From JAGVSZ01 sp963747775 (GTDB lineage: Bacteria; Pseudomonadota; Gammaproteobacteria; Burkholderiales; SG8-39), in the NCBI GenBank assembly GCA_963747775.1, contig CAVVGT010000016.1:248001-312000 (forward strand): a DNA stretch of 64,000 bases, in the 5' to 3' direction. Each line of letters starts with the position of its first letter. Positions within the stretch are counted from its first letter, which is position 1. The position numbers and the translations under genes were made by a program. The notes beneath the pieces were generated by a model. It had not been told where the DNA came from. It searched no databases and saw nothing but the letters and a program-made list of their open reading frames with translations. Shown here one piece after another: positions 35,346 to 43,145 of the stretch.

Positions 35346-37450
35346 GCGACCTCCCGCAACACCACGTCGCCGCTCCCGCCGATCTCGCAGCGCGGCAGCA
35401 GTATCCGCACCTTCGTGCCGACGTTCGGGGTGCTGTCGACGAGTATTCGCCCGCCGAGCCCGGTGACGTACTGGAAGCTTTCGTAGACGCCGATCCCCAT
35501 CCCGTGCGGCTTGGTGGTCTGGAACGGCTTGAAGAGCTTGTCGCGGACGAAGTCCGGCGCCATGCCCACTCCGGTGTCGCCGACCTCGACGACCGCGTTG
35601 GCGCCGTCGCTGAGGACGCGGACCTCGACGCTGCCGCCTTCAGCGGTCGCCTCGAGCGCGTTCTGGATCAGGTGACCGATCACGCGCTCGAGCCGGTCCT
35701 TGTGCCCGAGGACGTGGACGCTCGCCGCGGCGTCGAGTTCGATCGACACCTCGCCGGCGCTTTTCAGCTCGTACTGCCTGCGCACGAGCGCCGCGAGGTC
35801 GACCGGCTGCGGTCGCTCGACCGGCGTCGTCCCGCTCCGCAGCTGGAGCATCAGCGCGTTCATGCGCTGGGTGACGTGGTCGATCGTTTCGAGTGCGTCG
35901 CGCTGGAACTCCGGGTTGTGGCGATACCGCTCGGCGTTCTTGAGCAGCAGCGTGAGCTGGGCCACCAGGTTCTTGAGGTCGTGGACGACGAACGCCGACA
36001 TGCGGTTGAAGGCGTCGAACTTCTGCGCGTCCACCAGCGCCTCGGTGGCGCGGAACTGCGCGAGATAACTCGCCGCCTGCTGGCTCGCGGTCTTGAGGAG
36101 GTCGAGCACCTCCCAGTTAACGTCGACCGGCGTGCGCGGGCGCGCGAGCACGACGAAGCCGATCAGCTCGCTCCCGCTCGGCAGCGGCACGACGAGCCAC
36201 GCATCCGGAAGCGTGGCGAGCCAGGCGGGCAGCGCGAGGCCGGGGTACCGCTCCGGGCGCTCCGCATACTCGTCGAGTCGCACGATCCAGCCGGTGCGCG
36301 CAAGGAACGACGTGAGCGAGCCGGCGACGGGTTCGTGCTCCGCTACCCCGGGCAGGTTGGTGCCTGCTACCGGCCGGAACGCACCGTCCCGCTCCAGAAA
36401 GAGCGCCCCACCCAAGCTCTCGACGAGGTCGGCGAGCGCGCGGATGAGTTGCTCGTTGAATCCCAACCCGATCGCCGGTGCGGCAAGCACGCGCGTGAAA
36501 CGCAACCACTCTTCGCGATAGTCGTACCGGTACGAGAAGAAATTCTTGCTGACGAACACGCGCAACCGCGCGCGCAGGCTTTCGGAGAATGCCAACGCGC
36601 CAAGGACGAGCAGCGCGGCGAACACGATGGCCACCTGGAGCGTCTTGCCCCAGCTGCCGCCGAACAGGCGGACCCAGTACCCAGCGCCCGCCACGATGAG
36701 GAGGTAGACCCCCGCGACGACCAGCGCGCTCGAGTGGAAGACGACGCCGCGCGAAACGTGGAGGTCGATCGTCCACGCGGTATTGCGTGCCGTCGCCACC
36801 GCCACGAACGGGATCACGAGCGCATGGGCGATCCCGCGCGCCGCCCACATTTCCGGATCGAGTTGCCGGAAGAGCATGGCATCGGAGTACAGAAAGACGT
36901 CGAACGCGAATACCCCCGCGAGCCCGATGACGAGCGGTTTGACACCCCAGCGCCCATGCTCGGCCGTGCGCCGCCACAGCTGCTCGACGAGCACGAGCCC
37001 GAGGATCGCGAGCCCGAGCAGCGCGGTGAACGCGCCGGTAGAGGGGAGAGGACTTGTCGCGCCGATGAAAGGCTGCGGAATGAGCGCCGACGCTGCGATT
37101 AACAACGCGGCTACTGCAAGCAGCCAGCGGGGGGTGTTGCTCCAGGGCCGCGCCGTGCGGCCCGGCTGCCAGCCGTCGAGCAGCAGCGTGAGAAATGCGA
37201 TCCACGCGCCCATGCGTGCGGCGTCCAGAAAGCGAGCGCCCCCCCACCACACCGCATCGTCTGCGGGAAAGCTCAGCGCCGCGGCAACCGCGCCGGCCCA
37301 CAGCGCGCTTGCGACCACCGCTCCGAGCAGCACCGAGGCCCGTACGCCTCCTCGCCAGGCGATCGCAAGCCGGAACGCGAACGCCACGAACAGGAAGGCG
37401 GCGAGCCCGTGGCTCCAGAAGGCTGCGCTGTAAAGGAGGGCGTCAGTCAA
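35342..37450 (-). CDS. prsK: PrsK-like membrane histidine kinase
   Basis: A 702-residue kinase. About eight membrane helices fill residues 1-290, followed by a GAF domain (about 325-455), a phospho-acceptor helix with FVVHDLKNLVAQLTLLLKNAERY and an ATPase domain (VIGHLIQNALEAT N-box, VGDTGVGMAPDFVRDKLFKPFQTTK G-boxes, HGMGIGVYESFQYV). This is the architecture of the PEP-CTERM-associated kinase that pairs with PrsR. The start is TTG at 37450 with a weak ribosome site. The signal sensed is unknown. Confidence 0.92.
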   Translation of the reverse strand: MTDALLYSAAFWSHGLAAFLFVAFAFRLAIAWRGGVRASVLLGAVVASALWAGAVAAALSFPADDAVWWGGARFLDAARMGAWIAFLTLLLDGWQPGRTARPWSNTPRWLLAVAALLIAASALIPQPFIGATSPLPSTGAFTALLGLAILGLVLVEQLWRRTAEHGRWGVKPLVIGLAGVFAFDVFLYSDAMLFRQLDPEMWAARGIAHALVIPFVAVATARNTAWTIDLHVSRGVVFHSSALVVAGVYLLIVAGAGYWVRLFGGSWGKTLQVAIVFAALLVLGALAFSESLRARLRVFVSKNFFSYRYDYREEWLRFTRVLAAPAIGLGFNEQLIRALADLVESLGGALFLERDGAFRPVAGTNLPGVAEHEPVAGSLTSFLARTGWIVRLDEYAERPERYPGLALPAWLATLPDAWLVVPLPSGSELIGFVVLARPRTPVDVNWEVLDLLKTASQQAASYLAQFRATEALVDAQKFDAFNRMSAFVVHDLKNLVAQLTLLLKNAERYRHNPEFQRDALETIDHVTQRMNALMLQLRSGTTPVERPQPVDLAALVRRQYELKSAGEVSIELDAAASVHVLGHKDRLERVIGHLIQNALEATAEGGSVEVRVLSDGANAVVEVGDTGVGMAPDFVRDKLFKPFQTTKPHGMGIGVYESFQYVTGLGGRILVDSTPNVGTKVRILLPRCEIGGSGDVVLREVA

Positions 37451-37699
37451 TGTCGGAATGTGTAAGACCTACCGACACGTACTCTACCCCCGGCCCGACG
37501 TGGCGGGGGCCTCGGCTCATGTGACATCCGCCACACGAAACCGCTGAATTTGCAGAAGTTTGCAAAAATAGAATGGGCGGTGGAAGCAGCGCCGCGCCAC
37601 GTCCGGTAGATTCCCGGCAGCGTCGCGATTCCTTGCCGTTGGGTTGCCGAGCAATGCCGTCATCCCCGTGGAAAGGAAGATGACGCTTACAGGTACCGC
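37451..37699. promoter_or_regulatory. Leader of the prsK-prsR-prsT operon
   Basis: A 249-bp gap between the sugar transferase and prsK genes, both minus strand. It includes a CCCCCG-rich inverted repeat near 37483-37505 and AT-rich runs (TTTGCAAAAATAGAAT). It probably holds the prsK promoter; I could not identify a convincing sigma-54 or sigma-70 box. Confidence 0.35.
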
Positions 37700-39070
37700 C
37701 TAAAGCGCCCCCTCGCCTCGGAGCACGACGCGAACGGTCTCGAAGAGAATGAGCAGATCGAGAAGCAAGGTGTGGTTCTTGACGTAGTACAGGTCGTACT
37801 CGAGCTTCTTCTTCGCATCCTCGCACGAGGCCCCGTAGGCGTAGCGCACCTGTGCCCAGCCCGTCACGCCCGGCTTCAAGCTGTGGCGCACGTTGTAGAA
37901 CGGGATGCCCTGGGCAAGATGGGCAACGAACTGGGGTCGTTCCGGCCGTGGCCCGACCAGGCTCAAGTCGCCATTGAGGACGTTGAAGAGCTGGGGCAGC
38001 TCGTCGATGCGCATCTTGCGCAGGAACCGTCCGACGCGGGTCACGCGCGGATCGCCCGGTTGCGCCCAGCGCGCGGCGCCATCCGCCTCGGCATCCTGGC
38101 ACATGCTGCGGAACTTCCAGATCACGAATGTCCTGCCACCACGCCCGACGCGCTCCTGCCGATAGAGGACGGGAGATCCACTCTCGACCACGATCGCAAT
38201 CGTGGCGACCAGCATCACGGGCAGCGCGAGCGCGAGCAGGACGAGCGACACGACGATGTCGACCACGCGCTTCTCGAAGGTCCGCCACCAGTGCTGGCGG
38301 AAGCCGTCGGAATACACTAGCCAACTTCCCTTGAGCATTTCGACGGGCACGCGCCCGCGCAGCCGCTCGTAGACGCTTTCGAGCGTGCGTACCGGCACGC
38401 CCGCGAGGCGACATTCGAGCAGCTGGTCCATCGGTACGGCGCCGCCGCGCTGGTCGCGCACCGCGACGATGATCTCGGTCGCGCGCAACCGACGGGCCGT
38501 GGTCGCGAGCGGTTCCGCGCGTGCGAGCAACCGCATCGGGGACACGAGGGACTCGCGCCCGGGGACGGGATAGAACCCGACGATCTCGGGCTTGCCGTGA
38601 CGGAAGCCGTCGAGCGCCTGCTCGAGATCGGCCGCCTCCTCGCCCGCGCCGATCACCAGCACGCGGTTTGCCAGCCGGTCCGCGCGGGCGAACACCCCTT
38701 TGCGAAGAAAGACGAACCCGACGAACGCGAGCACGGCTGCATCGACGAGGACCTCCTGCATGCGGGGGCCCCCGGGAATAATGAAAAGCGCGACGTACGC
38801 CGCTGAGGTGCCGAGCACCAGCGCCCCGAGCGTGCGCCACAAGAAGTGCCCGAGCGGCGTTTTGCGATCGCTGCGATAGAGACCCGCGAGCCCGTTCGCA
38901 GCGACCACGGTGGCGGCGAAGACGAGCGCAGGAGCCAGCACGACGTCGGACAACCCGCGGCCATGCCGCTGCAGCCCGACTGCAAGGAACATCGCTGCAA
39001 CGAACCAGGCTGCCTCAAGAAGGATCTGGCCCACTGCCGCGACCGATAGGTATTGCCTAAGAACCGCCAT
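37700..39070 (-). CDS. epsB: EpsB-type initiating sugar transferase (polyprenyl-phosphate glycosylphosphotransferase)
   Basis: A 456-residue membrane protein. The first 260 residues have four to five helices and a CoA-binding-like Rossmann region (ANRVLVIGAGEEAADLE). The C-terminal bacterial sugar transferase domain (about 265-456) begins with EKRVVDIVVSLVLLALALPVMLV and includes GSPVLYRQERVGRGGRTFVIWKFRSM, RKMRIDELPQLFNVLNGDLSLVGPRPERP and KPGVTGWAQVRY. It starts repeat-unit assembly by moving a sugar-1-phosphate to undecaprenyl phosphate. Enzymes of this form are the PEP-CTERM-associated EpsB group. ATG at 39070. Confidence 0.92.
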   Translation of the reverse strand: MAVLRQYLSVAAVGQILLEAAWFVAAMFLAVGLQRHGRGLSDVVLAPALVFAATVVAANGLAGLYRSDRKTPLGHFLWRTLGALVLGTSAAYVALFIIPGGPRMQEVLVDAAVLAFVGFVFLRKGVFARADRLANRVLVIGAGEEAADLEQALDGFRHGKPEIVGFYPVPGRESLVSPMRLLARAEPLATTARRLRATEIIVAVRDQRGGAVPMDQLLECRLAGVPVRTLESVYERLRGRVPVEMLKGSWLVYSDGFRQHWWRTFEKRVVDIVVSLVLLALALPVMLVATIAIVVESGSPVLYRQERVGRGGRTFVIWKFRSMCQDAEADGAARWAQPGDPRVTRVGRFLRKMRIDELPQLFNVLNGDLSLVGPRPERPQFVAHLAQGIPFYNVRHSLKPGVTGWAQVRYAYGASCEDAKKKLEYDLYYVKNHTLLLDLLILFETVRVVLRGEGAL

Positions 39071-39372
39071 CTGCTTCGTTGCTCCCAGAAGAAGGTCGTT
39101 CCCTCCGACTCGGCTGGGTCGTTTCGTACTTTCTTGTTCGGCGCGACCTCGTCGCGCTCGACCGCATTCGGCGCTGGGCCGGGAAAACCCAACCTGTCGT
39201 CCCCAACTAGGACGACCCGACTGCGGGGCATCTCAGATCTAGTTTTGCGTGACCCGGGGAACCCCGGGTTGCGCCGTGGGCTATCGCACCCGCGGCCGGT
39301 GATATCGCCAGCTGTGGGTCCCTATTGCGCTTCCATTACTGCCTGCCTTCCTTCTGCTGCTGCGTTTTCATG

Positions 39373-39386
39373 CAGGACATGTCCTG
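39373..39386. promoter_or_regulatory. 14-bp perfect palindrome
   Basis: CAGGACATGTCCTG, without spacer, in the long non-coding region about 300 bp upstream of the epsB start. Possible binding site of a dimeric regulator. Confidence 0.4.
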
Positions 39387-39571
39387 TTGGTGAAGGATGC
39401 CATGACAAATGCATGTTGAATTGTGAAAGCTTGTGAAATTCGCTGCTATTGAATTCATCATGTCTTGCAACTGACGCGATTGCACGAGGACACACTCACG
39501 CATCTGAAGAAATGCTAGACGAGTCGAACGCGAAACTCATCGACCAAAGGGCCTAGTCGCCAGGCGGCATG

Positions 39572-39589
39572 TGTCGTGCACACACGACA
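39572..39589. promoter_or_regulatory. 7-4-7 inverted repeat
   Basis: TGTCGTG, CACA, CACGACA. It is a second exact inverted repeat in the same non-coding region and a possible operator. Confidence 0.35.
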
Positions 39590-39875
39590 ACAAACCGTGC
39601 ATGTCGATTCGGGCCTCTATGGTCTTCGCTCTTCAACGGTGAGGGATAGCGCGAAACGTCGGGGGGATGCGACGCCTTTCATGCGATCGTAACCTCGCGG
39701 TTTTTGGTTTCACGCCTGCCGAGGTTTCGTCACCCCGGCGGAAGCGGAAGTCAAGTGGCCCACTTGCCGCTCGACAATCGGTTTGCTGCTGCCGGCTTCA
39801 CGATGTCGCGAGAGGGCTGTGAAAATGACAAAGTCTTAGGCGGAGCAGGCATATTTATCGTTAAACATCAGTTAC

Positions 39876-40988
39876 TTACAGATCATCGCCCGGTTCACGT
39901 CGAGCAGGCTTCAGGCGACCGAACCCCTTCACCGCGAGGTGTCGGGCGAGCAATGCCGGTGGCATACGAAGCCAATGTGACCGGATGAAGAGTAGGTCGC
40001 GGGCGAGGCGCGTCACATGGGAAGAAAAGTGGTCCGGATGGGGCGGAAGTATCGCCCGAGGCACGAGTGCATCCATGAGCGCACGCACCGGTATGTTCGG
40101 TGCCGGGATTCCGGTGTCGCTGGGCAGCGACAGGCCGAGGAGCCGCTGGGCAAAATGCAGCGCATACCAGATCGGCCGACCCAGCCCGTGGAGATCAATC
40201 CGCGAGCGAAGCCGCTCCCAGAAGCCAGCGTCTTGCGAGAAGTGGCGCACCAGGCCGTCGATGTCCGCGATGTCGCGCAGCCGGTTGGCACAGTCCGAGT
40301 CCTGGAACAGGTGCACGCTGGCGTGAAGGAGCTGGTCCTCGGGGCTGAGCACGCGGAATCGTCCGTCCGGCGCCGGCACGGACGCCGCAAGGAGCGCCTC
40401 GGCATCGGGTTTCAGCCGCGCCGTCTGCTGGAGGATCGAGTGGTGCACATCGAGTCTCATCGGATGGCGGGGATAGCGCAACGGCGGGATTTCATGCGTC
40501 CACTCGCGGTAATAGCGCTCGTCGTAGGCATCCATCGGCTCCATCGCCCAACCGGCATTCCGCAGCGTCGCCTCGACCTCTTCGATCCTCCCGCGCGGGA
40601 CCATGATGTCCACGTCGCCCATCCATCGCCCCGCGGCGAACGGTAGTCCCTGCGCGAGGTACGCGGCGCCCTTCAGGAGGACGATCGAGACGGCGAGCGG
40701 CTCGAGCACCCGAGCCAGCCGATGGAGCTCGAGCTCCGCCATCTTGTGCGTGTGGCGCACCATGACGCGCGCGGCGCGCATATGGTCGCGGACCGCTGAC
40801 GGTACCCGGTCGAGCGCCCCCGCCCGCTCGATGCGGCACCCCAGCTCGGCGAGGAGCTTTGCCGAGCGCGCCACCCGGACGGTCGTGTCCCACGCCTCGG
40901 GCGCGAGCTCACCTGCGCGTTCCGGATGCGCGAGGAGCAGCAGGAGCAGGGATGCATGGTGGGCACGGGCCGGTCGCGCGGCGATCAT
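39876..40988 (-). CDS. Nucleotidyltransferase-fold protein (NTP_transf_5 type)
   Basis: A 370-residue protein with a Pol-beta-like nucleotidyltransferase core: IVLLKGAAYLAQGLPFAAGRWMGDVDIMV holds Gly124, Asp125 and Asp127, the metal-binding pair. RLDVHHSILQQT and LSPEDQLLHASVHLFQD follow, as in the uncharacterised NTP_transf_5 family often found near exopolysaccharide or modified-peptide genes. It would transfer a nucleotidyl group to a protein, peptide or small molecule; the acceptor is unknown. It lies 9 bp after the HprK-like kinase gene, in one unit with the PqqD-like gene. Confidence 0.8.
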   Translation of the reverse strand: MIAARPARAHHASLLLLLLAHPERAGELAPEAWDTTVRVARSAKLLAELGCRIERAGALDRVPSAVRDHMRAARVMVRHTHKMAELELHRLARVLEPLAVSIVLLKGAAYLAQGLPFAAGRWMGDVDIMVPRGRIEEVEATLRNAGWAMEPMDAYDERYYREWTHEIPPLRYPRHPMRLDVHHSILQQTARLKPDAEALLAASVPAPDGRFRVLSPEDQLLHASVHLFQDSDCANRLRDIADIDGLVRHFSQDAGFWERLRSRIDLHGLGRPIWYALHFAQRLLGLSLPSDTGIPAPNIPVRALMDALVPRAILPPHPDHFSSHVTRLARDLLFIRSHWLRMPPALLARHLAVKGFGRLKPARREPGDDL

Positions 40989-40997
40989 GCCCGGATT

Positions 40998-41951
40998 CTA
41001 GTGGGCGGCAGGAACCTCGGGCAGGGCGGGCAGGGACTCCGAGACGATCTCGATCAGCTCGTCCATTGTCTCGATCGCCTCGTCGATGCGCGAATACTGC
41101 AGCCGATAGCACTCGCAGGCCTCGATCAGGTCGCCGACCGCGTCGAACCCGTCCGGGCCGATCAGCTCGTAGTTGAACGAGTTCGCCGCGAGCCGCGCAA
41201 ACGCGCGCGACTTCGGCACGGGATGCACCAGCAGCTCCACCCCTGGCGCGTACTGTGGAAAGACGACGAGCGCCGGCCGCGCGGGAACATGCCGCGCGGC
41301 GACACTCGATTCGCCCGGAGCAAGATGCGCCACGGTTCCCTTGCGGGTCTTCGGAAAGCTCGGCCCCATGACGGCACCGCGGCCGAACGCACGGATCACG
41401 TCGATGGACTCGTTCTTGAGCCCCAGCGGCTTCAGCATCGGCAAGAGCATGCGGTCCGACAAGCGCACGACGGCGAACTCGTCGGAGAGCAACCGATAGC
41501 CGCGGCACACGAGCGCCGCCGTGAGCGTGCTCTTCCCCGAGCCGGGAAGCGCCGGCAACACGGCTGCATGACCGCTCTTTTCCACCACGCCGGCGTGGAG
41601 CAGCAGGTGGTGATAGCACTGCTGGGCGAAGCACGAGTTGATGCCCCACTCAAGGAGCGGGAGATGCGTGTCGGCCGGGAACGGTGCGAACGGGAGCCCG
41701 CCGTCCACGAAGAAATCGACCTGGGAACGGAGTGATCGTCGCAGCCCGCTGCGGCGAATCATATTCACCGAGATGTCGAAAAAACCATGGACGGCTTCGA
41801 CGGGGAAAGCGCCATACACGATGCGAATAGCCTCAGGAAGTCCCGGGACGCTGGAACGAACTCGCACTCGCGCAGCACCCACGTCCAGCGCAAGGCCCTC
41901 CCCGGCGAGCCGCGCCGCCACGGCACTGGCATCAAGATCGCGGATGCGCAT
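40998..41951 (-). CDS. HprK-related kinase (HPr-rel-A type)
   Basis: A 317-residue protein related to the C-terminal domain of HPr kinase/phosphorylase. LLLHAGVVEKSGHAAVLPALPGSGKSTL contains the P-loop (PGSGKST, 136-142), and GYRLLSDEFAVV supplies the following acidic pair (Asp157, Glu158). No HPr or enzyme I gene is nearby, so the target must differ from carbon-source HPr. The ATG at 41951 lies inside the PqqD-like gene (20-nt overlap); a longer frame upstream has no support. Together with PqqD-like and nucleotidyltransferase genes it forms a known but uncharacterised gene set of exosortase-bearing bacteria. Confidence 0.85.
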   Translation of the reverse strand: MRIRDLDASAVAARLAGEGLALDVGAARVRVRSSVPGLPEAIRIVYGAFPVEAVHGFFDISVNMIRRSGLRRSLRSQVDFFVDGGLPFAPFPADTHLPLLEWGINSCFAQQCYHHLLLHAGVVEKSGHAAVLPALPGSGKSTLTAALVCRGYRLLSDEFAVVRLSDRMLLPMLKPLGLKNESIDVIRAFGRGAVMGPSFPKTRKGTVAHLAPGESSVAARHVPARPALVVFPQYAPGVELLVHPVPKSRAFARLAANSFNYELIGPDGFDAVGDLIEACECYRLQYSRIDEAIETMDELIEIVSESLPALPEVPAAH

Positions 41952-42258
41952 CGGAAGCCTCGGGCAATTCGACGATGAGCCCAAGGTCGCGGAGCTCCTC
42001 CAACACTCGGGACACGCTCTCGCGGGGCACGATTGAAAGCGTGTCTTCCTTCGACGCCGCTGCAACCGCACGGACGAGTTCGTCGAAGGATGCGGGCGAG
42101 CTCAGCAAGCGAGCAAAAACCGGGACGGCCTTGCCCGTGAGCAAGTGCGTTTCCCAGGTCAGCGGGTTAAACGCGAGCGCCTCGGTGTCGAAGCGGCGTA
42201 ACCGGGTTTCCTGCCGACGAGCACTCCACACGCTGTGCTCGCGAGGAGCCCCGCTCAT
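41932..42258 (-). CDS. PqqD-like (RRE-type) protein of the HPr-rel-A system
   Basis: A 108-residue protein of the PqqD fold: FDTEALAFNPLTWETHLLTGKAVPVFARLL and a helical C-terminus with VSRVLEELRDLGLIVEL. PqqD-like domains bind leader peptides for modifying enzymes. No leader peptide gene is evident, but the HprK-like kinase gene overlaps its end by 20 nt, so the two act together. It may present a peptide or protein to the kinase and nucleotidyltransferase. Start codon ATG at 42258, 18 bp after the Tat-lipoprotein gene. Confidence 0.75.
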   Translation of the reverse strand: MSGAPREHSVWSARRQETRLRRFDTEALAFNPLTWETHLLTGKAVPVFARLLSSPASFDELVRAVAAASKEDTLSIVPRESVSRVLEELRDLGLIVELPEASDAHPRS

Positions 42259-42276
42259 CGGACAGCTCGGAGAGGA

Positions 42277-42843
42277 TCAGACGCGACGCCGAGTGGCGAG
42301 TGAGGTGGCGCACGTACGGGTCATGATGCTGCCGCCTTTGTCCTCGAAGACGGTGCTGACGATCTCGCCCCTCTCGTCCAAGTTCATCAGTGCTTGCTTG
42401 ATGGCCTTTTTTTTGTCCGCGATGCCGGGCTGGCCGACGAGAAAATTCGTTGGCTCGGCACTGCTCCCGCCCGCCTCGATCTGCCAGTAACGCCCGCTGC
42501 CGTCGGCAAAGAAATCGCCGGGGATCACTTTTCCGTTGTCGGAGATTTCCTTGATCTCCAGCGTGCCCCTGACGTACGTGTCCTCGGAGTCGGTAAGTGC
42601 CAGCGGTGGGTCCTGCCGGGCCTGCTCGGCACCACGCGCAATGCACTGTCCTGCGCTCGCCCATGCCTGCTCCGGCGAACGCAGTGAAAACGTGGACGGT
42701 GCGCTCGAGGACGAGCCGCTTAAGCCGTTCGAGCCACCGCCGCCACCGCCGCCACCGCCACCACCACCACCACCGCACCCAGCAAGCGTGGCAGCGCTTG
42801 CGGCAATCGCACCCTTGATCAACTTGCGTCGAACGACCTGCAT
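42277..42843 (-). CDS. Tat-signal lipoprotein with polyglycine linker, unknown function
   Basis: A 188-residue protein. The N-terminus MQVVRRKLIKGAIAASAAT has a twin-arginine pattern (Arg5-Arg6, then Leu-Ile-Lys), ending in a lipobox LAGC (Cys23). Directly after the Cys come 14 glycines, then SNGLSGSSSS and a folded-looking domain (about 55-188) with VRGTLEIKEISDNGKVIPGDFFADGSGRYWQIEAG. ATG at 42843 is chosen because it begins the signal. It heads the PqqD/HprK-like unit, so it may be the exported client of that system. I know no function for it. Confidence 0.75.
   Translation of the reverse strand: MQVVRRKLIKGAIAASAATLAGCGGGGGGGGGGGGGGSNGLSGSSSSAPSTFSLRSPEQAWASAGQCIARGAEQARQDPPLALTDSEDTYVRGTLEIKEISDNGKVIPGDFFADGSGRYWQIEAGGSSAEPTNFLVGQPGIADKKKAIKQALMNLDERGEIVSTVFEDKGGSIMTRTCATSLATRRRV
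42733..42774. repeat. Triplet repeat coding for 14 glycines
   Basis: Fourteen consecutive GGT/GGC codons (minus strand) directly after the lipobox Cys codon. Simple triplet tracts of this type can change length by slippage. Confidence 0.85.
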
Positions 42844-43145
42844 GGTTTCATCATATACAAACCTTCGGGCGCTTGCCACCCAATGGCGCGCCACATACGC
42901 ATCCGCGGCACCCCGGGTGCGCAAACCGCAGCCAACTTGCGGTTAGCTCTTTAACTCTTTGAAAAAGCGCCAGATCCGTAACACTACCTGCCGGACCCAG
43001 GTACCCCTGTAAACAATTGTTAAATTGTTAACTTCGTGACCTTGCGCCCACGCAGCCGCCGCGTCGGCCAAGAGTCTGATGCCGGCCGCAACGCCATGCC
43101 GCTAGCATGAGCAGCTCACGTGTCGAATCAGGAGCGGGGTAGGCC
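42844..43145. promoter_or_regulatory. Divergent promoter region of the lipoprotein and MBOAT units
   Basis: A 302-bp gap between genes reading away from each other. An AT-rich patch at 43008-43032 contains the 10-bp palindrome AACAATTGTT (43012-43021) followed by AAATTGTTAAC, giving overlapping inverted repeats. An AGGAG ribosome site lies about 11 nt before the ATG at 43146. No other gene is seen. Confidence 0.5.

Larger units (their letters stand above)
39071..39875. other. 805-bp non-coding region of lower GC
   Basis: No convincing gene. Base composition is clearly less GC-rich than the neighbours, and short open frames here lack codon bias, ribosome sites or recognisable residues. It must carry the promoter of epsB (minus strand) and the 3' flank of the nucleotidyltransferase gene. 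Two perfect palindromes are listed separately. It could be an old insertion, a regulatory hub or a decayed gene. Confidence 0.6.

Noticed and set aside
39745..39765. GG-N10-GC pattern resembling a sigma-54 promoter
   Set aside because: The -12 part is CCGCT rather than TTGCA/T, and no plus-strand gene follows for more than 3 kb.
39704..39988. Plus-strand open frame of 94 codons in the long non-coding region
   Set aside because: No ribosome site, no codon bias, no recognisable domain, and its end overlaps the nucleotidyltransferase gene on the other strand.
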